64,000 nt of DNA, from positions 1 through 64,000 of the forward strand of contig JAISJW010000021.1 of the NCBI GenBank assembly GCA_031261175.1. Reading direction: 5' to 3'. The notes beneath the pieces were generated by a model. It was not told where the DNA came from. It made no database searches and saw only the letters and a program-made list of their open reading frames with translations. The translations under genes were made by a program, and so were the position numbers. This document shows, piece after piece, positions 1-9,593 of this stretch. The stretch is from Lactobacillales bacterium (GTDB lineage: Bacteria > Bacillota > Bacilli > Lactobacillales > Streptococcaceae). Within the stretch, counting starts at the first letter, position 1. Each line of letters starts with the position of its first letter.

Positions 1-58
1 TGAGAAAATAAGCGCTATTGACTAGGGAGCGCATCATTTCAAAATTTTCTATGCTTTA

Positions 59-67
59 ATTATAGCA
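59..67 (-). promoter_or_regulatory. Extended -10 promoter element pointing off the left edge
   Basis: Read on the minus strand this is TGCTATAAT, an extended -10 of the sigma-A type, preceded by a long A-rich stretch (about 70-105) that could act as an UP element. No good -35 is visible. It would drive a gene lying left of the window. Positions 1-58 hold no recognisable gene. Confidence 0.4.
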
Positions 68-113
68 CGGAATCCCTTTTTTTTGTTTTTTTTGTGTTTT
101 TCTTTACATATAA

Positions 114-142
114 AAGGCGAAAGCCGAAAGCCCCGCCTAGCA
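114..142 (-). terminator. Probable terminator after phnA
   Basis: On the minus strand a GC-rich imperfect hairpin (GGCG...CGCC with an inner GGCTTTC repeat) is followed by TTTTATAT. It sits just after the phnA stop codon and would end the rnc-truA-phnA transcript. Confidence 0.5.
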
Positions 143-144
143 AA

Positions 145-486
145 TTAACCTTTTTTAACAACTTCGCCTAAAAGACCCATCGCGCCAAAGCCATCGACCT
201 TAGCGTCGATATAGTGCCCGTTGACACCATTAGGATTGATGCGAATACTCTTCACTTTTGTCCCTTTTTTGATGTCTTTAAGCATCCCTTTGACCTTCAA
301 ATCTTTGATGATAATCACAGAATCACCATCGGCAAGTAACTCGCCGTTAGAGTCGCGAACTTCGAAGACCGGTGCCGCAGCATCAGCCGCCGTGAAGTCG
401 TTTCCGCATTCTGCGCATCCGAACAAGTCGTCGCCCATTTCGTAAGTTGTTTCCGACGAGCAAGTCGGGCATTTTGGTGTTGACAT
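145..486 (-). CDS. phnA: PhnA/YjdM family zinc-ribbon protein
   Basis: This 113-residue protein has an N-terminal zinc ribbon (CPTC at residues 6-9 and CAEC at about 24-27) and a C-terminal PhnA domain ending in the typical DGFGAM...EVVKKG stretch, at normal length for the family. PhnA was named from its association with alkylphosphonate loci, but it is not a proven phosphonate enzyme and its role in Gram-positives is unclear. The SD (GGAGG) lies inside the end of truA, and the truA stop codon directly abuts the phnA start, so translation is probably coupled. It is the last gene of the minus-strand group rnc-truA-phnA and is followed by a likely terminator. Confidence 0.88.
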   Translation of the reverse strand: MSTPKCPTCSSETTYEMGDDLFGCAECGNDFTAADAAAPVFEVRDSNGELLADGDSVIIIKDLKVKGMLKDIKKGTKVKSIRINPNGVNGHYIDAKVDGFGAMGLLGEVVKKG

Positions 487-1242
487 TTAATTTTCCTCCG
501 TATAAATTATTTCTTTTAAATATAAACCTTCTGGATGGGCCGTCGGCCCTGCTAAATCCCGATTCTTCTTGGCAAGTAAGCCCGGAATCGCGTCGACTTC
601 CATTCGGGAATTCCCGATTTTCAGCAGCGTTCCGACCATAATTCGAATCATTTTATATAAGAATCCGTTGCCGGTAAAAGTAAAGATCAATTCTTGATTA
701 GCCGCGTCATGAACGACGTCGGCGCTATAAATCGTGCGAACTTTATCGACCACCGTTGTTCCGCTTGCGCAAAACGAGGTGAAATCGTGCGTTCCTTCTA
801 AATCCTTAATCGCCCGCTCAATTCGCGAAATGTCCAAAGGATACGAGTAATGGCTAGCGTAGAACCGTTTGAACGGTGATCTAGCCCGCGCGATATCGAT
901 TCTAAATTCGTAAGTTTTGATGTGCGGATTGAAACGTGAATGGAAATCGTCCGCTACTTCTTCAAGCGACGTCACTCGAATGTCGTCCGGCGTCTGCGTA
1001 TCAAGCGCAAAGCGCAATTTCTCGACCGGTCGCGAGTTCTCCATATCAAAATGAACAACCTGACCAAGCGCGTGAACACGAGCATCTGTCCTGCCCGCTC
1101 CGAAAATTTCGATGTGCTCGTTTGAGTTGATTCGAGCCAACGTTTTTTCAAACTCTTCTTGAACTGTGCGTCCTTCGTTTTGAACTTGGAACCCGAGAAA
1201 CTGCGTTCCGTCGTACTGAATCGTCGCCTTATATCTCGGCAT
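487..1242 (-). CDS. truA: tRNA pseudouridine(38-40) synthase TruA
   Basis: TruA converts uridines 38-40 of the tRNA anticodon stem-loop to pseudouridine. The 251-residue protein starts [12 protein letters not shown] and carries the catalytic aspartate in the GRTDARVHA motif (Asp53), with family-typical length and end-to-end similarity. The start was chosen at the ATG preceded by GGAGGAG; a longer upstream reading frame exists but overlaps rnc. The start lies 14 bases inside the end of rnc, and the stop abuts phnA, indicating a tightly packed operon. Pairing rnc with truA puts two RNA-processing functions together. Confidence 0.95.
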   Translation of the reverse strand: MPRYKATIQYDGTQFLGFQVQNEGRTVQEEFEKTLARINSNEHIEIFGAGRTDARVHALGQVVHFDMENSRPVEKLRFALDTQTPDDIRVTSLEEVADDFHSRFNPHIKTYEFRIDIARARSPFKRFYASHYSYPLDISRIERAIKDLEGTHDFTSFCASGTTVVDKVRTIYSADVVHDAANQELIFTFTGNGFLYKMIRIMVGTLLKIGNSRMEVDAIPGLLAKKNRDLAGPTAHPEGLYLKEIIYTEEN

Positions 1243-1918
1243 AACGTTTCTCCTCCAGGGCAAGTCGCGCGGCTTCAAGGCTCGCTTTTTTCTTCGAGTA
1301 TCCACTACCCTCGGCAAGTAATTTGTCATCGACAAACACTCCAACGTCGAAGACCGTATCGTTATCAATGCGATATTCGCGAATTACGCGGTATTCAATC
1401 TTGATATTTTTCTTAACTTGTAATAATTCTTGCAAGTAAGTTTTTGGATCCATTTTTTCGATTGTTTCTGCTGATTCAACGTCGACGAGCAACGTCGTCT
1501 CGATGAATTTGCGAGCAACTTCATAGCCCAAATCTAAATAAATCGCACCTAAAATCGACTCGAATAAATCACACAAAATAGCAGGACGCGTACGTCCGCC
1601 ACCTAGTTCTTCACCGCGGCCTAGTAGCAATAACTTATCAAAGCCAAGCTCAACGGCCAAAGCTGCCAAGGATTTTTCGCAAACTAAATTCGCGCGGAAC
1701 TTAGTCAACTCCCCTTCAGCTCGCTCAGGAAAAGCGTCGTATAAAAAGCGTGACACGATAAGCTCCAACACAGCATCACCTAAAAACTCGATGCGTTCGT
1801 TGTATTCGATTCCGCCGTTTTCGTTAGCATAGCTCGAATGCGTCAACGCCACTTGATACAAAGCTCCATCAGAAACTTCGACACCGAAGCGGGCTAACAA
1901 ATCATTAATCTTCGTCAT
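1229..1918 (-). CDS. rnc: Ribonuclease III
   Basis: RNase III cleaves double-stranded RNA, including the rRNA precursor and antisense duplexes. The protein of about 229 residues has the family signature [13 protein letters not shown] in the N-terminal nuclease half. A C-terminal double-stranded RNA-binding domain follows (about residues 155-225, beginning [11 protein letters not shown] and containing [14 protein letters not shown]). ATG at 1918 with SD AGGAAGG is preferred over the TTG one codon earlier. It overlaps the EbsA-like gene by 14 bases upstream and truA by 14 bases downstream. Being able to degrade RNA duplexes, it is a plausible processor of the antisense RNA cassettes found elsewhere in this window (inference). 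Confidence 0.96.
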   Translation of the reverse strand: MTKINDLLARFGVEVSDGALYQVALTHSSYANENGGIEYNERIEFLGDAVLELIVSRFLYDAFPERAEGELTKFRANLVCEKSLAALAVELGFDKLLLLGRGEELGGGRTRPAILCDLFESILGAIYLDLGYEVARKFIETTLLVDVESAETIEKMDPKTYLQELLQVKKNIKIEYRVIREYRIDNDTVFDVGVFVDDKLLAEGSGYSKKKASLEAARLALEEKRYAEI

Positions 1919-2351
1919 CAAAGCCTTCCTCTAAATCGGTCTCTAAATGATCGATTTCTTCAACTTTACCCATCAGCTCTTTCTCGATAGCCAGATAATC
2001 GCGCGACACCATCGTGATCGTAATTTGCCCGTGAGCCAATTTTTCACTGTAGATGCGCAACCCGAAATCAAGCGTTTCAAGCTTCGTGATGTCTTTAAAT
2101 TCAAGTTCGAACGTGCTATTGGTAAAAACCGTTTTGGCACTTAACTTGCCATCTTCGATCCAGATGAAACGGCGAATGCCGACCCAAGCGAAACCGAGGC
2201 AAATCACAACGATAAAAATACCGATGTACTGCAGGAGCGAAGTCAGTGAAAACAGCATCATAACGCCGATCAAGAACGCCGCAAAGACGCTCGCCCAGTA
2301 GGCAAGTGCTAGCGGAAATTCCGGTTGAAATTTGTATTTTTTAGGTTTCAT
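1905..2351 (-). CDS. EbsA-like small membrane protein
   Basis: This 148-residue protein has two N-terminal membrane segments (about residues 16-38 and 43-62). A soluble part follows with the look of a short PH-like/EbsA domain (RRFIWIEDGKLSAKT...), and the tail is very acidic ([12 protein letters not shown]). The opening FQPEFPLALAYWAS and the two-helix-plus-soluble layout resemble EbsA-family proteins of Lactobacillales, whose role is poorly known. The start at MKPKKYKF has an SD (GGAGG) 7 bases upstream. A TTG start upstream inside the palindromic element, with its own GGGAGGAGG, would add 14 residues and cannot be excluded. It overlaps rnc by 14 bases. Confidence 0.6.
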   Translation of the reverse strand: MKPKKYKFQPEFPLALAYWASVFAAFLIGVMMLFSLTSLLQYIGIFIVVICLGFAWVGIRRFIWIEDGKLSAKTVFTNSTFELEFKDITKLETLDFGLRIYSEKLAHGQITITMVSRDYLAIEKELMGKVEEIDHLETDLEEGFDDED

Positions 2352-2373
2352 AATAAACCTCCATATTTGACGG

Positions 2374-2486
2374 GTAAAATTAGACAAAAACCTCCTCCCG
2401 ACATAGTCCATCGGTCGAACAGGTTCGACCAAGTAAACGATGGACTACGTGCCGTGACCGTCGGTTTTTATAGCGTCTAATTTTAC
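2374..2486. repeat. Three-tier nested palindrome between DUF1129 and EbsA-like genes
   Basis: Outer arms GTAAAATTAGAC (2374-2385) and GTCTAATTTTAC (2475-2486) match perfectly. Inside them AAAAACC/GGTTTTT, then GTCCATCG/CGATGGAC, then GTCGAAC/GTTCGAC close a central hairpin. The whole 113 bases could fold as one long RNA in the 5' leader of the EbsA-like gene. The minus strand of the element also carries a strong SD-like GGGAGGAGG. No second copy was seen in the window. Confidence 0.7.
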
Positions 2487-2489
2487 ACC

Positions 2490-3155
2490 TTATTTTACTC
2501 TTGCCGCAAATGATGAACGAACGTTTTTAACTTTGGCTAGGAACACCCACGCACCAGCAGCGATAGCCGTAATAACGACGTTTACGATGAACGGAAGCGT
2601 TTGGTTGATGCTCGCAGGAATGATTGGTAACACGATGAAGATAAACGCGATCCAAGCGATGACAAGTAAAGCGATTTTCCCAAGAGCTTTAAGGCGCGGG
2701 AATTTCACATCACCTTTTTTGCCATCTTCGACAGCGGTAATCAAAACGTGGCTCATGCGGAAAATAACCGCTCCCCCAATTGCCATCGCTAGAACCGTAA
2801 TCGGCCCGTAGCCTTTAACGTCTTTACCGTTGAATGTTTGCAAGCAAGCTAGCGCGAACATAAACGTCGTGATGATAAAGAAGTTTGAAGCCAATACGTA
2901 AGGCGTGCGTTGTTCGTAGACTTTGGGTGTGAACTCGCCCGATTTACGAGGAGCTTTCCCTAATTTTTGGTTGGTGAATTCGACTGGCGTTCCGAACAAT
3001 TTCGAAGCCAATTCGCCGCGAACTTGCCCTTCTAAGATTTCAGGGGTCACTTCGTCGATGATAGCATCGATGGCTTCAGCCGTTACGTCGTGACTTGCCA
3101 AGTTTTTGCGAACTTTGTAGACCCAGTCGGTGTTTTTGTTGTTTAATTCAGACAT
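2490..3155 (-). CDS. DUF1129 family membrane protein
   Basis: The 221-residue protein opens with a soluble helical region (NTDWVYKVRKNLASHDV...EILEGQVRGELASKLFGTP) typical of the DUF1129 family of Lactobacillales. Four probable membrane helices follow (about residues 88-105, 118-134, 158-178 and 185-206). Function is unknown. Its start overlaps the stop codon of the upstream giant gene as TAATG, so translation is probably coupled. It is separated from the EbsA-like gene downstream by the nested palindrome. Family assignment is by recognition of the N-terminal pattern and membrane layout. Confidence 0.7.
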   Translation of the reverse strand: MSELNNKNTDWVYKVRKNLASHDVTAEAIDAIIDEVTPEILEGQVRGELASKLFGTPVEFTNQKLGKAPRKSGEFTPKVYEQRTPYVLASNFFIITTFMFALACLQTFNGKDVKGYGPITVLAMAIGGAVIFRMSHVLITAVEDGKKGDVKFPRLKALGKIALLVIAWIAFIFIVLPIIPASINQTLPFIVNVVITAIAAGAWVFLAKVKNVRSSFAARVK

Positions 3156-6100
3156 TATACTTCTACTCCAATATTTTTCTTAGCCGTCGCAAGCATCAAG
3201 CGAATGCGGTTGAGCTGATTTGTGATCGACGCACCAGGATCGTAGTCGATTGCAGTGATGTTGGCAAGTGGGTAGCGCGAGCGTAGCTCTTTGACGACCC
3301 CTTTGCCGACCACGTGGTTAGGCAGACAACCAAACGGTTGCAAGCAGACGATGTTGTCGACCTCGTCTTTTAAGAGCTCAATCATCTCACCCGTCAAGAA
3401 CCAACCTTCGCCGGTATGGTTACCGATTGAAAGGATTTGACTAGCGCTGTCGGCAATTTCGTAAATCGAGTGCAGACCTTTGAATCGCTTAGATGACGTC
3501 AAGGCTTTGTTCATCGGTTTTTCAAGGTATTCGATCAGCCAGATTCCCAGTTTCGAGAAGGTCTTACCTTTTTTGCTCATGCCGAGATTATCAGCGCGCC
3601 AGATGGCGTTATAGAGGCTGTAATTGAAGAAGCCGATGATATCCGGACAAACAACCTCTGCGCCTTCGCTTTCAAGCAAACGAACGACGTCGTTGTTAGC
3701 GGTCGGTGAATATTTAACGAGGATTTCGCCAACGATTCCGACTTTCGGTTTGCGAAGGTGTTCATCAATTCTAATAGTATCGAAGTCGTGAACGATTTTT
3801 ACAACGTTTTTGCGGAACTCGCGGAACGAGCCGTTTTCGACATTCCCTTTAACGCGGTTGACCCATTTGGCGTGAAGTTCATCGACACTACCTTCAATCA
3901 ACTCGTAAGGTCGCGTGCGGTAAACGACGCGCTCGAACAAGTCGCCGTACATCGCCGAAATCATAAATTTCTTGAACAGATTAATTCCGATTGAGAAACC
4001 TTCTTGTTTCTGCGTTCCCTTGTTACCAACCGACAATGAAACGATGGCAATTTGCGGGAATCCAGCATCATCAAGGGCTTTGCGGAGTAGCGGAATATAG
4101 TTGGTCGCGCGACATCCCCCTCCGGTTTGCGTCATCATAACGCTCGTTGAGTTGACGTCGTATTCGCCAGATTCCAAGGCTTCAATCAACTGACCGATTG
4201 TTATAATCGCCGGATAACAAGCATCGTTATTGACGTATTTCAGACCGATATTAGTCGCGTCAGTTTCCTTTTTACCGAGTTGAACGATGTTGTAGCCTTC
4301 TGATGTAAAGGCGTGTTCCATCAAGTCGCTTTGGTGAATTGGAGAAAGCATCGGGAATAATAACGTGTGGTGTTTTTTATCTTTACCGAACGTCGGTGCA
4401 TCGCGTTCCTCGAACTGTTTCGTCGGAACGAAATCCTTTTTCGCGCGTTCGTTAACGGCTGCTTTAAGCGAGCGCAAACGGATACGGATGGCCCCAAGGT
4501 TAGCACCTTCATCGATTTTTAAGACGGTATAAATTTTACCATATTGATTCATGATATCTTCAACTTGGTCGGTCGTTACGGCATCTAATCCGCAACCAAA
4601 CGAGTTAAGTTGAACCATTTCCAAATTCGGATTTTTCGCAACAACGCGAGCTGCCGCGTAAAGGCGCGAGTGGTAGACCCATTGGTCGACGACGCGCAAC
4701 TTGCCCACGTCGGTCAAGTGCGAGATTGAATCCTCGGTCAGAATGTGGAACCCTTCCTGCACGACCACGTTTGAAATCCCGTGGTTGACCTCGGGATCGA
4801 GGTGATACGGGCGGCCCGCAAGGACAACGGCCTTCTCGCCGGTCGCATTACACTTGGCAAGTAGCTCCTCACCCTTGTTGCGAACGTCCTGCTTGAACAC
4901 TTCCATCTCTTTGTAACCCGCCGAAAGCGCGCGTTTAACTTCAGAGCGCGTCACGCCGAATTTCTTCAACCACGCATAAAGAGTTTCGCCAAGCGATTTT
5001 TCGTCAGCTAGGTTGACAAACGGATTCATATAATCGACTTTTCCGTCCCGGATTTCGTCGACGTTATTTTTGATTACATCGGGATAGCTTTGGACAACCG
5101 GACAGTTGAAGTGGTTATCGCTCGATTTCGATTCCTGACGTTCAAAGACCACGCCTGGATAGAAGATGTGCTCAACACCCTTGTCGAGCAAGTTCTTGAT
5201 GTGTCCGTGAACGAGTTTCGCCGGATAACAAGCCGTGTCTGACGGAATCGTATCCATCCCGCTCTCGTAAAGGTCTTTGTTCGAACGTTTCGAAAGCTCG
5301 ACTCTAAAGCCTAGTTCCGTTAAGAACGTGAACCAAAGCGGATAGTTTTCGTACATGTTCAGCACACGAGGAACTCCGATTGTCGCAATCGCATCCTCTT
5401 TTTTGAGCGCACGATATTTAAACAAACGACGATATTTATATTCGATTAAATTAACTTTTTCATCTTGTTTCACAAGTTGGATGTGACTTCCACGCTCGCA
5501 ACGATTTCCCGTAATAAATTTACGTCCATCATTGAAAACCGAAATAGTCAGCATACAGTTGTTTTCACATTTGCCGCAGTGCGCGAATTCTTTGTCGATT
5601 GTGAAGTTGTTCAGCTCTTCGCCGACAAGGAGTTCCGAGGAATTGCCCGGGTTTTGTTTTTCTTCTAAAGTCGTCGCCTCTTTGGCAATTAGCGCCGAGC
5701 CGAATGCGCCCATGATGCCGGCAATTTTCGGGCGGACAACCTCGCGGGTCGAAACCTTCTCAAACGAGCGCAGAACCGCTTCGTTGTAGAACGTCCCGCC
5801 CTGACAGACGATTTTTTCGCCCAGCTCGTCAGGGCGGCGGATTTTGATAACTTTGAAGATGGCGTTCTTGATGACCGAATATGAAAGACCGGCCGAGATG
5901 TCGCCAATCGAAGCGCCCTCTTTTTGGACCTGCTTAACCTTCGAGTTCATGAAGACCGTACAGCGTGAACCAAGGTCAACCGGGTGGCGCGAAGTCAAGG
6001 CTGCCTTAGCGAAGTCTTGAACTGTGTGGCCGAGTGATTTCGCAAACGTTTCGATGAACGAACCACACCCGCTCGAGCAGGCTTCGTTCAACTGAATTGA

Positions 6101-7408
6101 AGCTAAGACGCCATTTTTGATCGTCATCGCTTTCATATCTTGACCGCCGATGTCGAGGATGAAGTCCACGCCTGGCAGGAAGAAGTTCGCAGCCTTGTAG
6201 TGAGCCATCGTTTCGACTTCGCCGAGGTCAATTTTCAGCGCGTTTTTCAACAAGTGTTCGCCGTAACCGGTAACACACGATTTCTTGATATAAACGCCTT
6301 CAGGCATTTTGCTCAAAAGGTCTTTCAAAATTTCGATTGTGTTTTCGAGCGGTTTACCCTCGTTATTTCCGTAATGGTTGAACAAGATGTTAGCATCTTC
6401 GTCGATTAACACTAATTTAGTTGTCGTCGAACCGGCGTCAATTCCTAAGTAAGCGGCACCGCGGTGTTCAGACAATTCTTTGTATTCAACGTCCGCTTTA
6501 TCGTGACGCGAGCGGAACTCTTCAAGCTCTTCTGGCGTTTTGAACAACGGTTCTAGGATGTCGGTCGGAAGAAGTTGTTCGTGATGTTCAACGTCGATTA
6601 ATTTGCGGAAATGTTTCAACGGATGAGCTTGCGCTGATTTAGCAAAAAGCGCTGCCCCTTTAGCAACGAACAGTTGCGGACTTTCCGGGAAGATTACTTC
6701 GTCCGGAGTTAAGTTTAAAGTTTCGATGAAACGACGACGCAACTCGCTCATGAAGTAAAGCGGTCCACCGAGGAACGCAACCTTGCCTTCGATTTTGCGA
6801 CCAGCCGCAAGACCGGCGATTGTTTGGTTGACTACCGCTTGATAGATTGATGCCGCGATATCAGATTTCAACGCCCCTTCGTTGATCAAAGGTTGGATAT
6901 CTGTCTTCGCAAATACGCCACAACGCGACGCAATCGGATAGATCATCTGGTATTCTTTAGCTAGCTCGTTGACCCCAGCCGCATCTGTTTTTAACAGCGC
7001 CGCCATTTGGTCGATAAAGGCACCCGTCCCACCGGCACAAGTTCCGTTCATTCGTTGCTCAAGCGCCCCGTCAAAGAAGGTGATTTTCGCATCTTCCCCG
7101 CCGAGTTCAATTGCCACGTTTGTTTCCGGAATGATTTCTTCGATGGTTTTCGTGCAGGCGATAACTTCCTGAACAAATGGGATTTCAAGGACTTCGGCCA
7201 AAGCGATTCCGCCTGAACCCGTGATGTTAAAACTTAAATTTATGTCGCGCCCTAGCTCTTCAATTGCCTCGTCTAGGACCTTTTTTGTCGCCGCTAAGAT
7301 GTCCGAAAAATGGCGCTCGTAGCGGGTGAATAATTCGTTATTTTGTTCGTCAATAATTACAACTTTGATTGTTGTCGACCCAACGTCGATACCGCCAAAA
7401 TATTTCAT
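3155..7408 (-). CDS. 2-hydroxyacyl-CoA dehydratase activator-related giant protein (double ASKHA ATPase, DUF2229, HgdB-like)
   Basis: This protein of 1417 residues has two tandem ASKHA-type ATPase domains, opening with [15 protein letters not shown] (residue 6) and [16 protein letters not shown] (about 322). Each has the cysteine-containing family motif ([12 protein letters not shown] and [12 protein letters not shown]). The C-terminal half matches the DUF2229/HgdB-like region, with many conserved cysteines that could bind an iron-sulfur cluster (GKCENNC at about 625). Classical HgdC activates 2-hydroxyacyl-CoA dehydratases with ATP and a [4Fe-4S] cluster. The role of these fused giants, common in Firmicutes, is not established. 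A likely promoter lies at 7457-7486, and the next gene is coupled by TAATG. Confidence 0.85.
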   Translation of the reverse strand: MKYFGGIDVGSTTIKVVIIDEQNNELFTRYERHFSDILAATKKVLDEAIEELGRDINLSFNITGSGGIALAEVLEIPFVQEVIACTKTIEEIIPETNVAIELGGEDAKITFFDGALEQRMNGTCAGGTGAFIDQMAALLKTDAAGVNELAKEYQMIYPIASRCGVFAKTDIQPLINEGALKSDIAASIYQAVVNQTIAGLAAGRKIEGKVAFLGGPLYFMSELRRRFIETLNLTPDEVIFPESPQLFVAKGAALFAKSAQAHPLKHFRKLIDVEHHEQLLPTDILEPLFKTPEELEEFRSRHDKADVEYKELSEHRGAAYLGIDAGSTTTKLVLIDEDANILFNHYGNNEGKPLENTIEILKDLLSKMPEGVYIKKSCVTGYGEHLLKNALKIDLGEVETMAHYKAANFFLPGVDFILDIGGQDMKAMTIKNGVLASIQLNEACSSGCGSFIETFAKSLGHTVQDFAKAALTSRHPVDLGSRCTVFMNSKVKQVQKEGASIGDISAGLSYSVIKNAIFKVIKIRRPDELGEKIVCQGGTFYNEAVLRSFEKVSTREVVRPKIAGIMGAFGSALIAKEATTLEEKQNPGNSSELLVGEELNNFTIDKEFAHCGKCENNCMLTISVFNDGRKFITGNRCERGSHIQLVKQDEKVNLIEYKYRRLFKYRALKKEDAIATIGVPRVLNMYENYPLWFTFLTELGFRVELSKRSNKDLYESGMDTIPSDTACYPAKLVHGHIKNLLDKGVEHIFYPGVVFERQESKSSDNHFNCPVVQSYPDVIKNNVDEIRDGKVDYMNPFVNLADEKSLGETLYAWLKKFGVTRSEVKRALSAGYKEMEVFKQDVRNKGEELLAKCNATGEKAVVLAGRPYHLDPEVNHGISNVVVQEGFHILTEDSISHLTDVGKLRVVDQWVYHSRLYAAARVVAKNPNLEMVQLNSFGCGLDAVTTDQVEDIMNQYGKIYTVLKIDEGANLGAIRIRLRSLKAAVNERAKKDFVPTKQFEERDAPTFGKDKKHHTLLFPMLSPIHQSDLMEHAFTSEGYNIVQLGKKETDATNIGLKYVNNDACYPAIITIGQLIEALESGEYDVNSTSVMMTQTGGGCRATNYIPLLRKALDDAGFPQIAIVSLSVGNKGTQKQEGFSIGINLFKKFMISAMYGDLFERVVYRTRPYELIEGSVDELHAKWVNRVKGNVENGSFREFRKNVVKIVHDFDTIRIDEHLRKPKVGIVGEILVKYSPTANNDVVRLLESEGAEVVCPDIIGFFNYSLYNAIWRADNLGMSKKGKTFSKLGIWLIEYLEKPMNKALTSSKRFKGLHSIYEIADSASQILSIGNHTGEGWFLTGEMIELLKDEVDNIVCLQPFGCLPNHVVGKGVVKELRSRYPLANITAIDYDPGASITNQLNRIRLMLATAKKNIGVEV

Positions 7409-7456
7409 AGTTACCTCAGTTTTCTAAGTGCAAAAATGCACGCATAATCAATTGTA

Positions 7457-7486
7457 ATTTTACCATATTTCGGGGGCGATTCACAA
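7457..7486 (-). promoter_or_regulatory. Likely sigma-A promoter of the giant activator gene
   Basis: On the minus strand there is -35 TTGTGA (7481-7486), 18 bases, and -10 TAAAAT (7457-7462). A small hairpin (GTGCAttttTGCAC, about 7430-7443) lies in the 5' leader. Confidence 0.5.
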
Positions 7487-7505
7487 ACCGCGAGTTAAGT
7501 CTTAA

Positions 7506-7531
7506 TAAAAAAGCCGGGCAATTAAGCCCAG
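7506..7531 (-). terminator. Terminator of the pit operon
   Basis: On the minus strand AGCTGGGC, loop, GCCCGGCT is followed by TTTTTATT, directly after the pitA-like stop codon. Confidence 0.8.
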
Positions 7532-7538
7532 CTAAATC

Positions 7539-8570
7539 TTATAAAAACAAACGTAAAATTTCGTGTAAAACGAAGGCGATTACAGCTGCCATTGGCATTG
7601 TAATGAACCAACCTCCAACGATGTTACGCGCTACCATCCAGTTGACAGCTTTGGCTTTGTTCGCCGCCCCTGCTCCGAGGATTGAAGACGTTACCGTGTG
7701 AGTTGTCGAAATTGGCGCTTTGACGAAATACGCCGTAACGTATAACACGGTCGCCGAAACAAGTTCCGCCGAGAAACCTTTGGCCGGGTCGATGTCGATG
7801 ATCTTGCTACCCAAAGTTTTCATTATGCGTTTACCGCCGACGAACGTGCCAGCCCCGATGGCTAAGGCACACATTAGCATGATAGCTAAAGGAATATGGT
7901 CAGTTGAGCCGTCCACCCCTAAAAGGCCGCTCGCGGCACACGCCATAAAGATGATACCCATCGATTTTTGCGCGTCCTGTAAGCCGTGCCCCAACGCTAG
8001 AGCTGCCGACGAGAAGATTTGTGCAACGCGGAAGCCTTTGTAGGCTTTGGTTGGATTTGCCCGACGGAAGATCCATTGAATGATGATCATCACGATATAG
8101 GCGCCGAGGAAGCCGACCAAGGGCGACAAAAACATCGGTTCAACAACTTTGTGCCAAACGCTGTCCCATTTGACGAACAAGTCGCCCGAGAACAACATCG
8201 CAGACAAACCGGCACCGACAAGGCCTCCGATGATGGCGTGCGAGCTTGATGACGGTAGGCCGAACCACCAAGTCAAAAGATTCCAAGTGATGGCACCAAT
8301 CAAGGCAGCTAAGACGATTGTCAGCTGATCCATCGGAGCGATGTGGGACAATTCAACGATTTCTTTAGCGATAGTTGAAGCCACGGCAGTTCCGAGCATC
8401 GCACCGATTAAGTTCATAACCGCAGCTAGCGTCAAAGCGACCCGAGGGCTCAATGCGCGGGTCGAAACAGCTGAAGCGATAGCGTTCGCCGCATCGTGGA
8501 AACCGTTGGTGAAATCAAAAGCTAAAGCAAAGACAATTACGAGAACTGCAACGATTATTTCTAAATTCAT
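7539..8570 (-). CDS. pitA: Low-affinity inorganic phosphate transporter (PiT family)
   Basis: This 343-residue multi-pass membrane protein shows both PiT signatures: NGFHDAANAIASAVSTRA near residue 22 and the related GHGLQDAQKSMG near 193. A third block, PISTTHTVTSSILGAG, lies near 284. About ten membrane helices are visible. PiT proteins couple phosphate (as metal-phosphate) uptake to protons or sodium. The gene lies 11 bases downstream of the DUF47 gene, which typically accompanies PiT transporters, and has SD GAGGGG. The two form a minus-strand operon ended by a clear terminator. The exact symbol (pit or pitA) is by family. Confidence 0.92.
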   Translation of the reverse strand: MNLEIIVAVLVIVFALAFDFTNGFHDAANAIASAVSTRALSPRVALTLAAVMNLIGAMLGTAVASTIAKEIVELSHIAPMDQLTIVLAALIGAITWNLLTWWFGLPSSSSHAIIGGLVGAGLSAMLFSGDLFVKWDSVWHKVVEPMFLSPLVGFLGAYIVMIIIQWIFRRANPTKAYKGFRVAQIFSSAALALGHGLQDAQKSMGIIFMACAASGLLGVDGSTDHIPLAIMLMCALAIGAGTFVGGKRIMKTLGSKIIDIDPAKGFSAELVSATVLYVTAYFVKAPISTTHTVTSSILGAGAANKAKAVNWMVARNIVGGWFITMPMAAVIAFVLHEILRLFL

Positions 8571-8581
8571 CGCGTCCCCTC

Positions 8582-9202
8582 TTAGTTTTCTTTGATACTG
8601 ATAGTATTAATGATTGAAGCAACCGAACGGAACACGTTAGCACTCTCTTGAAGTGCATCGGCCAAGGCTTTCGTCTTGATGATTTCAAGCGTGTCGTTAC
8701 CTTCTTTAATCATTTTCGCCAGCATTTTACGGTGAGCTTTGCGCGCACTGATTGTTAGCTCTTTGATCTCTTCGATATTTTCTTCTTGACTGCGAACGTC
8801 TGTCAAACCAGACACAACAGCGAACGTGCGAATTGCCAAGTCTTCGATGATTTCGGTTTGTTTGATCGCGTGACGGCTAAGTTCGTTGATTTCGTAAACG
8901 TCCATCGTGTCGATTACTTCGTGAAACGAGTCGATAACGTCGTCAAGACGAGACGCCAAAATGTACATATCATCACGGTCGAACGGTGTCACAAAAGTAT
9001 TGTTGATCCATTTTACGACTTCTGATTTTTGCGCATCTCCGCGTTCTTCAAGGTCAAACATTTCCTTAGCGATCTCGTGATACGCCGAAACGTCCTCTAG
9101 AGTGACCATTTTCGTAAGCAGCTTCGAGCTGTCCACAATCGTTTGCGCCACGTTTTTATAGTGAACCAAGTAGCTAGTATTTTTCGGTGAGAAAATTCCC
9201 AT
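8582..9202 (-). CDS. DUF47 (PhoU-like) accessory protein of the PiT transporter
   Basis: This 206-residue, all-helical protein belongs to the DUF47/PhoU-like family (start MGIFSPKNTSYLVHYKN; metal-binding-type acidic helices with MFDLEERGDAQK and LASRLDDVIDSFHEVIDTMD). Members sit next to PiT transporters and are thought to regulate phosphate uptake. It is the first gene of the two-gene operon and is preceded by a -10 box TATAAT. It has no membrane segment and should be cytoplasmic. Confidence 0.88.
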   Translation of the reverse strand: MGIFSPKNTSYLVHYKNVAQTIVDSSKLLTKMVTLEDVSAYHEIAKEMFDLEERGDAQKSEVVKWINNTFVTPFDRDDMYILASRLDDVIDSFHEVIDTMDVYEINELSRHAIKQTEIIEDLAIRTFAVVSGLTDVRSQEENIEEIKELTISARKAHRKMLAKMIKEGNDTLEIIKTKALADALQESANVFRSVASIINTISIKEN

Positions 9203-9238
9203 CTTTCAATCTCCATTTCAATTAATAAATTACACTAT

Positions 9239-9244
9239 ATTATA
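9239..9244 (-). promoter_or_regulatory. -10 box of the DUF47-pit operon
   Basis: TATAAT on the minus strand lies about 37 bases before the DUF47 start, immediately after the terminator of the upstream small gene. The -35 is poor (T-rich). Confidence 0.5.
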
Positions 9245-9246
9245 AC

Positions 9247-9272
9247 AAAAAAAGAACCGCTAAACGAGCGAT
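9247..9272 (-). terminator. Terminator after the 85-residue unknown gene
   Basis: On the minus strand AATCGCT, loop CGTTT, AGCGGTT is followed by CTTTTTTT. The hairpin begins within the last codons of the gene ending at 9260. Confidence 0.75.
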
Positions 9273-9517
9273 TCTTTAACAACATAGCTAAAAATAATAT
9301 TTTCAACATCAACCCAACGCGGAATTGCCGCTAGGTCGTGGTCCTTCTTGAAATCTTCGATTTCGCGGGCAAGTCGCTCCCGCTGACTCTGGCGCATTTC
9401 AGCGACCATATCACTGACGTCATTGACGCCGTTATATTTACTCAAACATTGAAAGACATCATAAATATCAATCGTTTCAAATAGTTGGTTGAGTTCTTTT
9501 CTTTTTGAATTAAACAT
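9260..9517 (-). CDS. Small protein of unknown function (85 residues)
   Basis: I do not recognise the family. The protein is charged, apparently cytoplasmic and helical (MVAEMRQSQRERLAREIEDFKK), with no signal or membrane segment. It has a good SD (AGAGG) and its own terminator hairpin, so it is probably a real single gene. An extended -10 (TGCTAAAAT) lies shortly upstream on the minus strand. No functional link to the phosphate operon downstream or the membrane protein upstream can be shown from sequence. Confidence 0.6.
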   Translation of the reverse strand: MFNSKRKELNQLFETIDIYDVFQCLSKYNGVNDVSDMVAEMRQSQRERLAREIEDFKKDHDLAAIPRWVDVENIIFSYVVKESLV

Positions 9518-9593
9518 AATGCGAATTCCTCTCTAAATAATATTTTAGCAGAATTCACAAAAAATTCATAGAAAATGCACTAAATTTGTGAAA

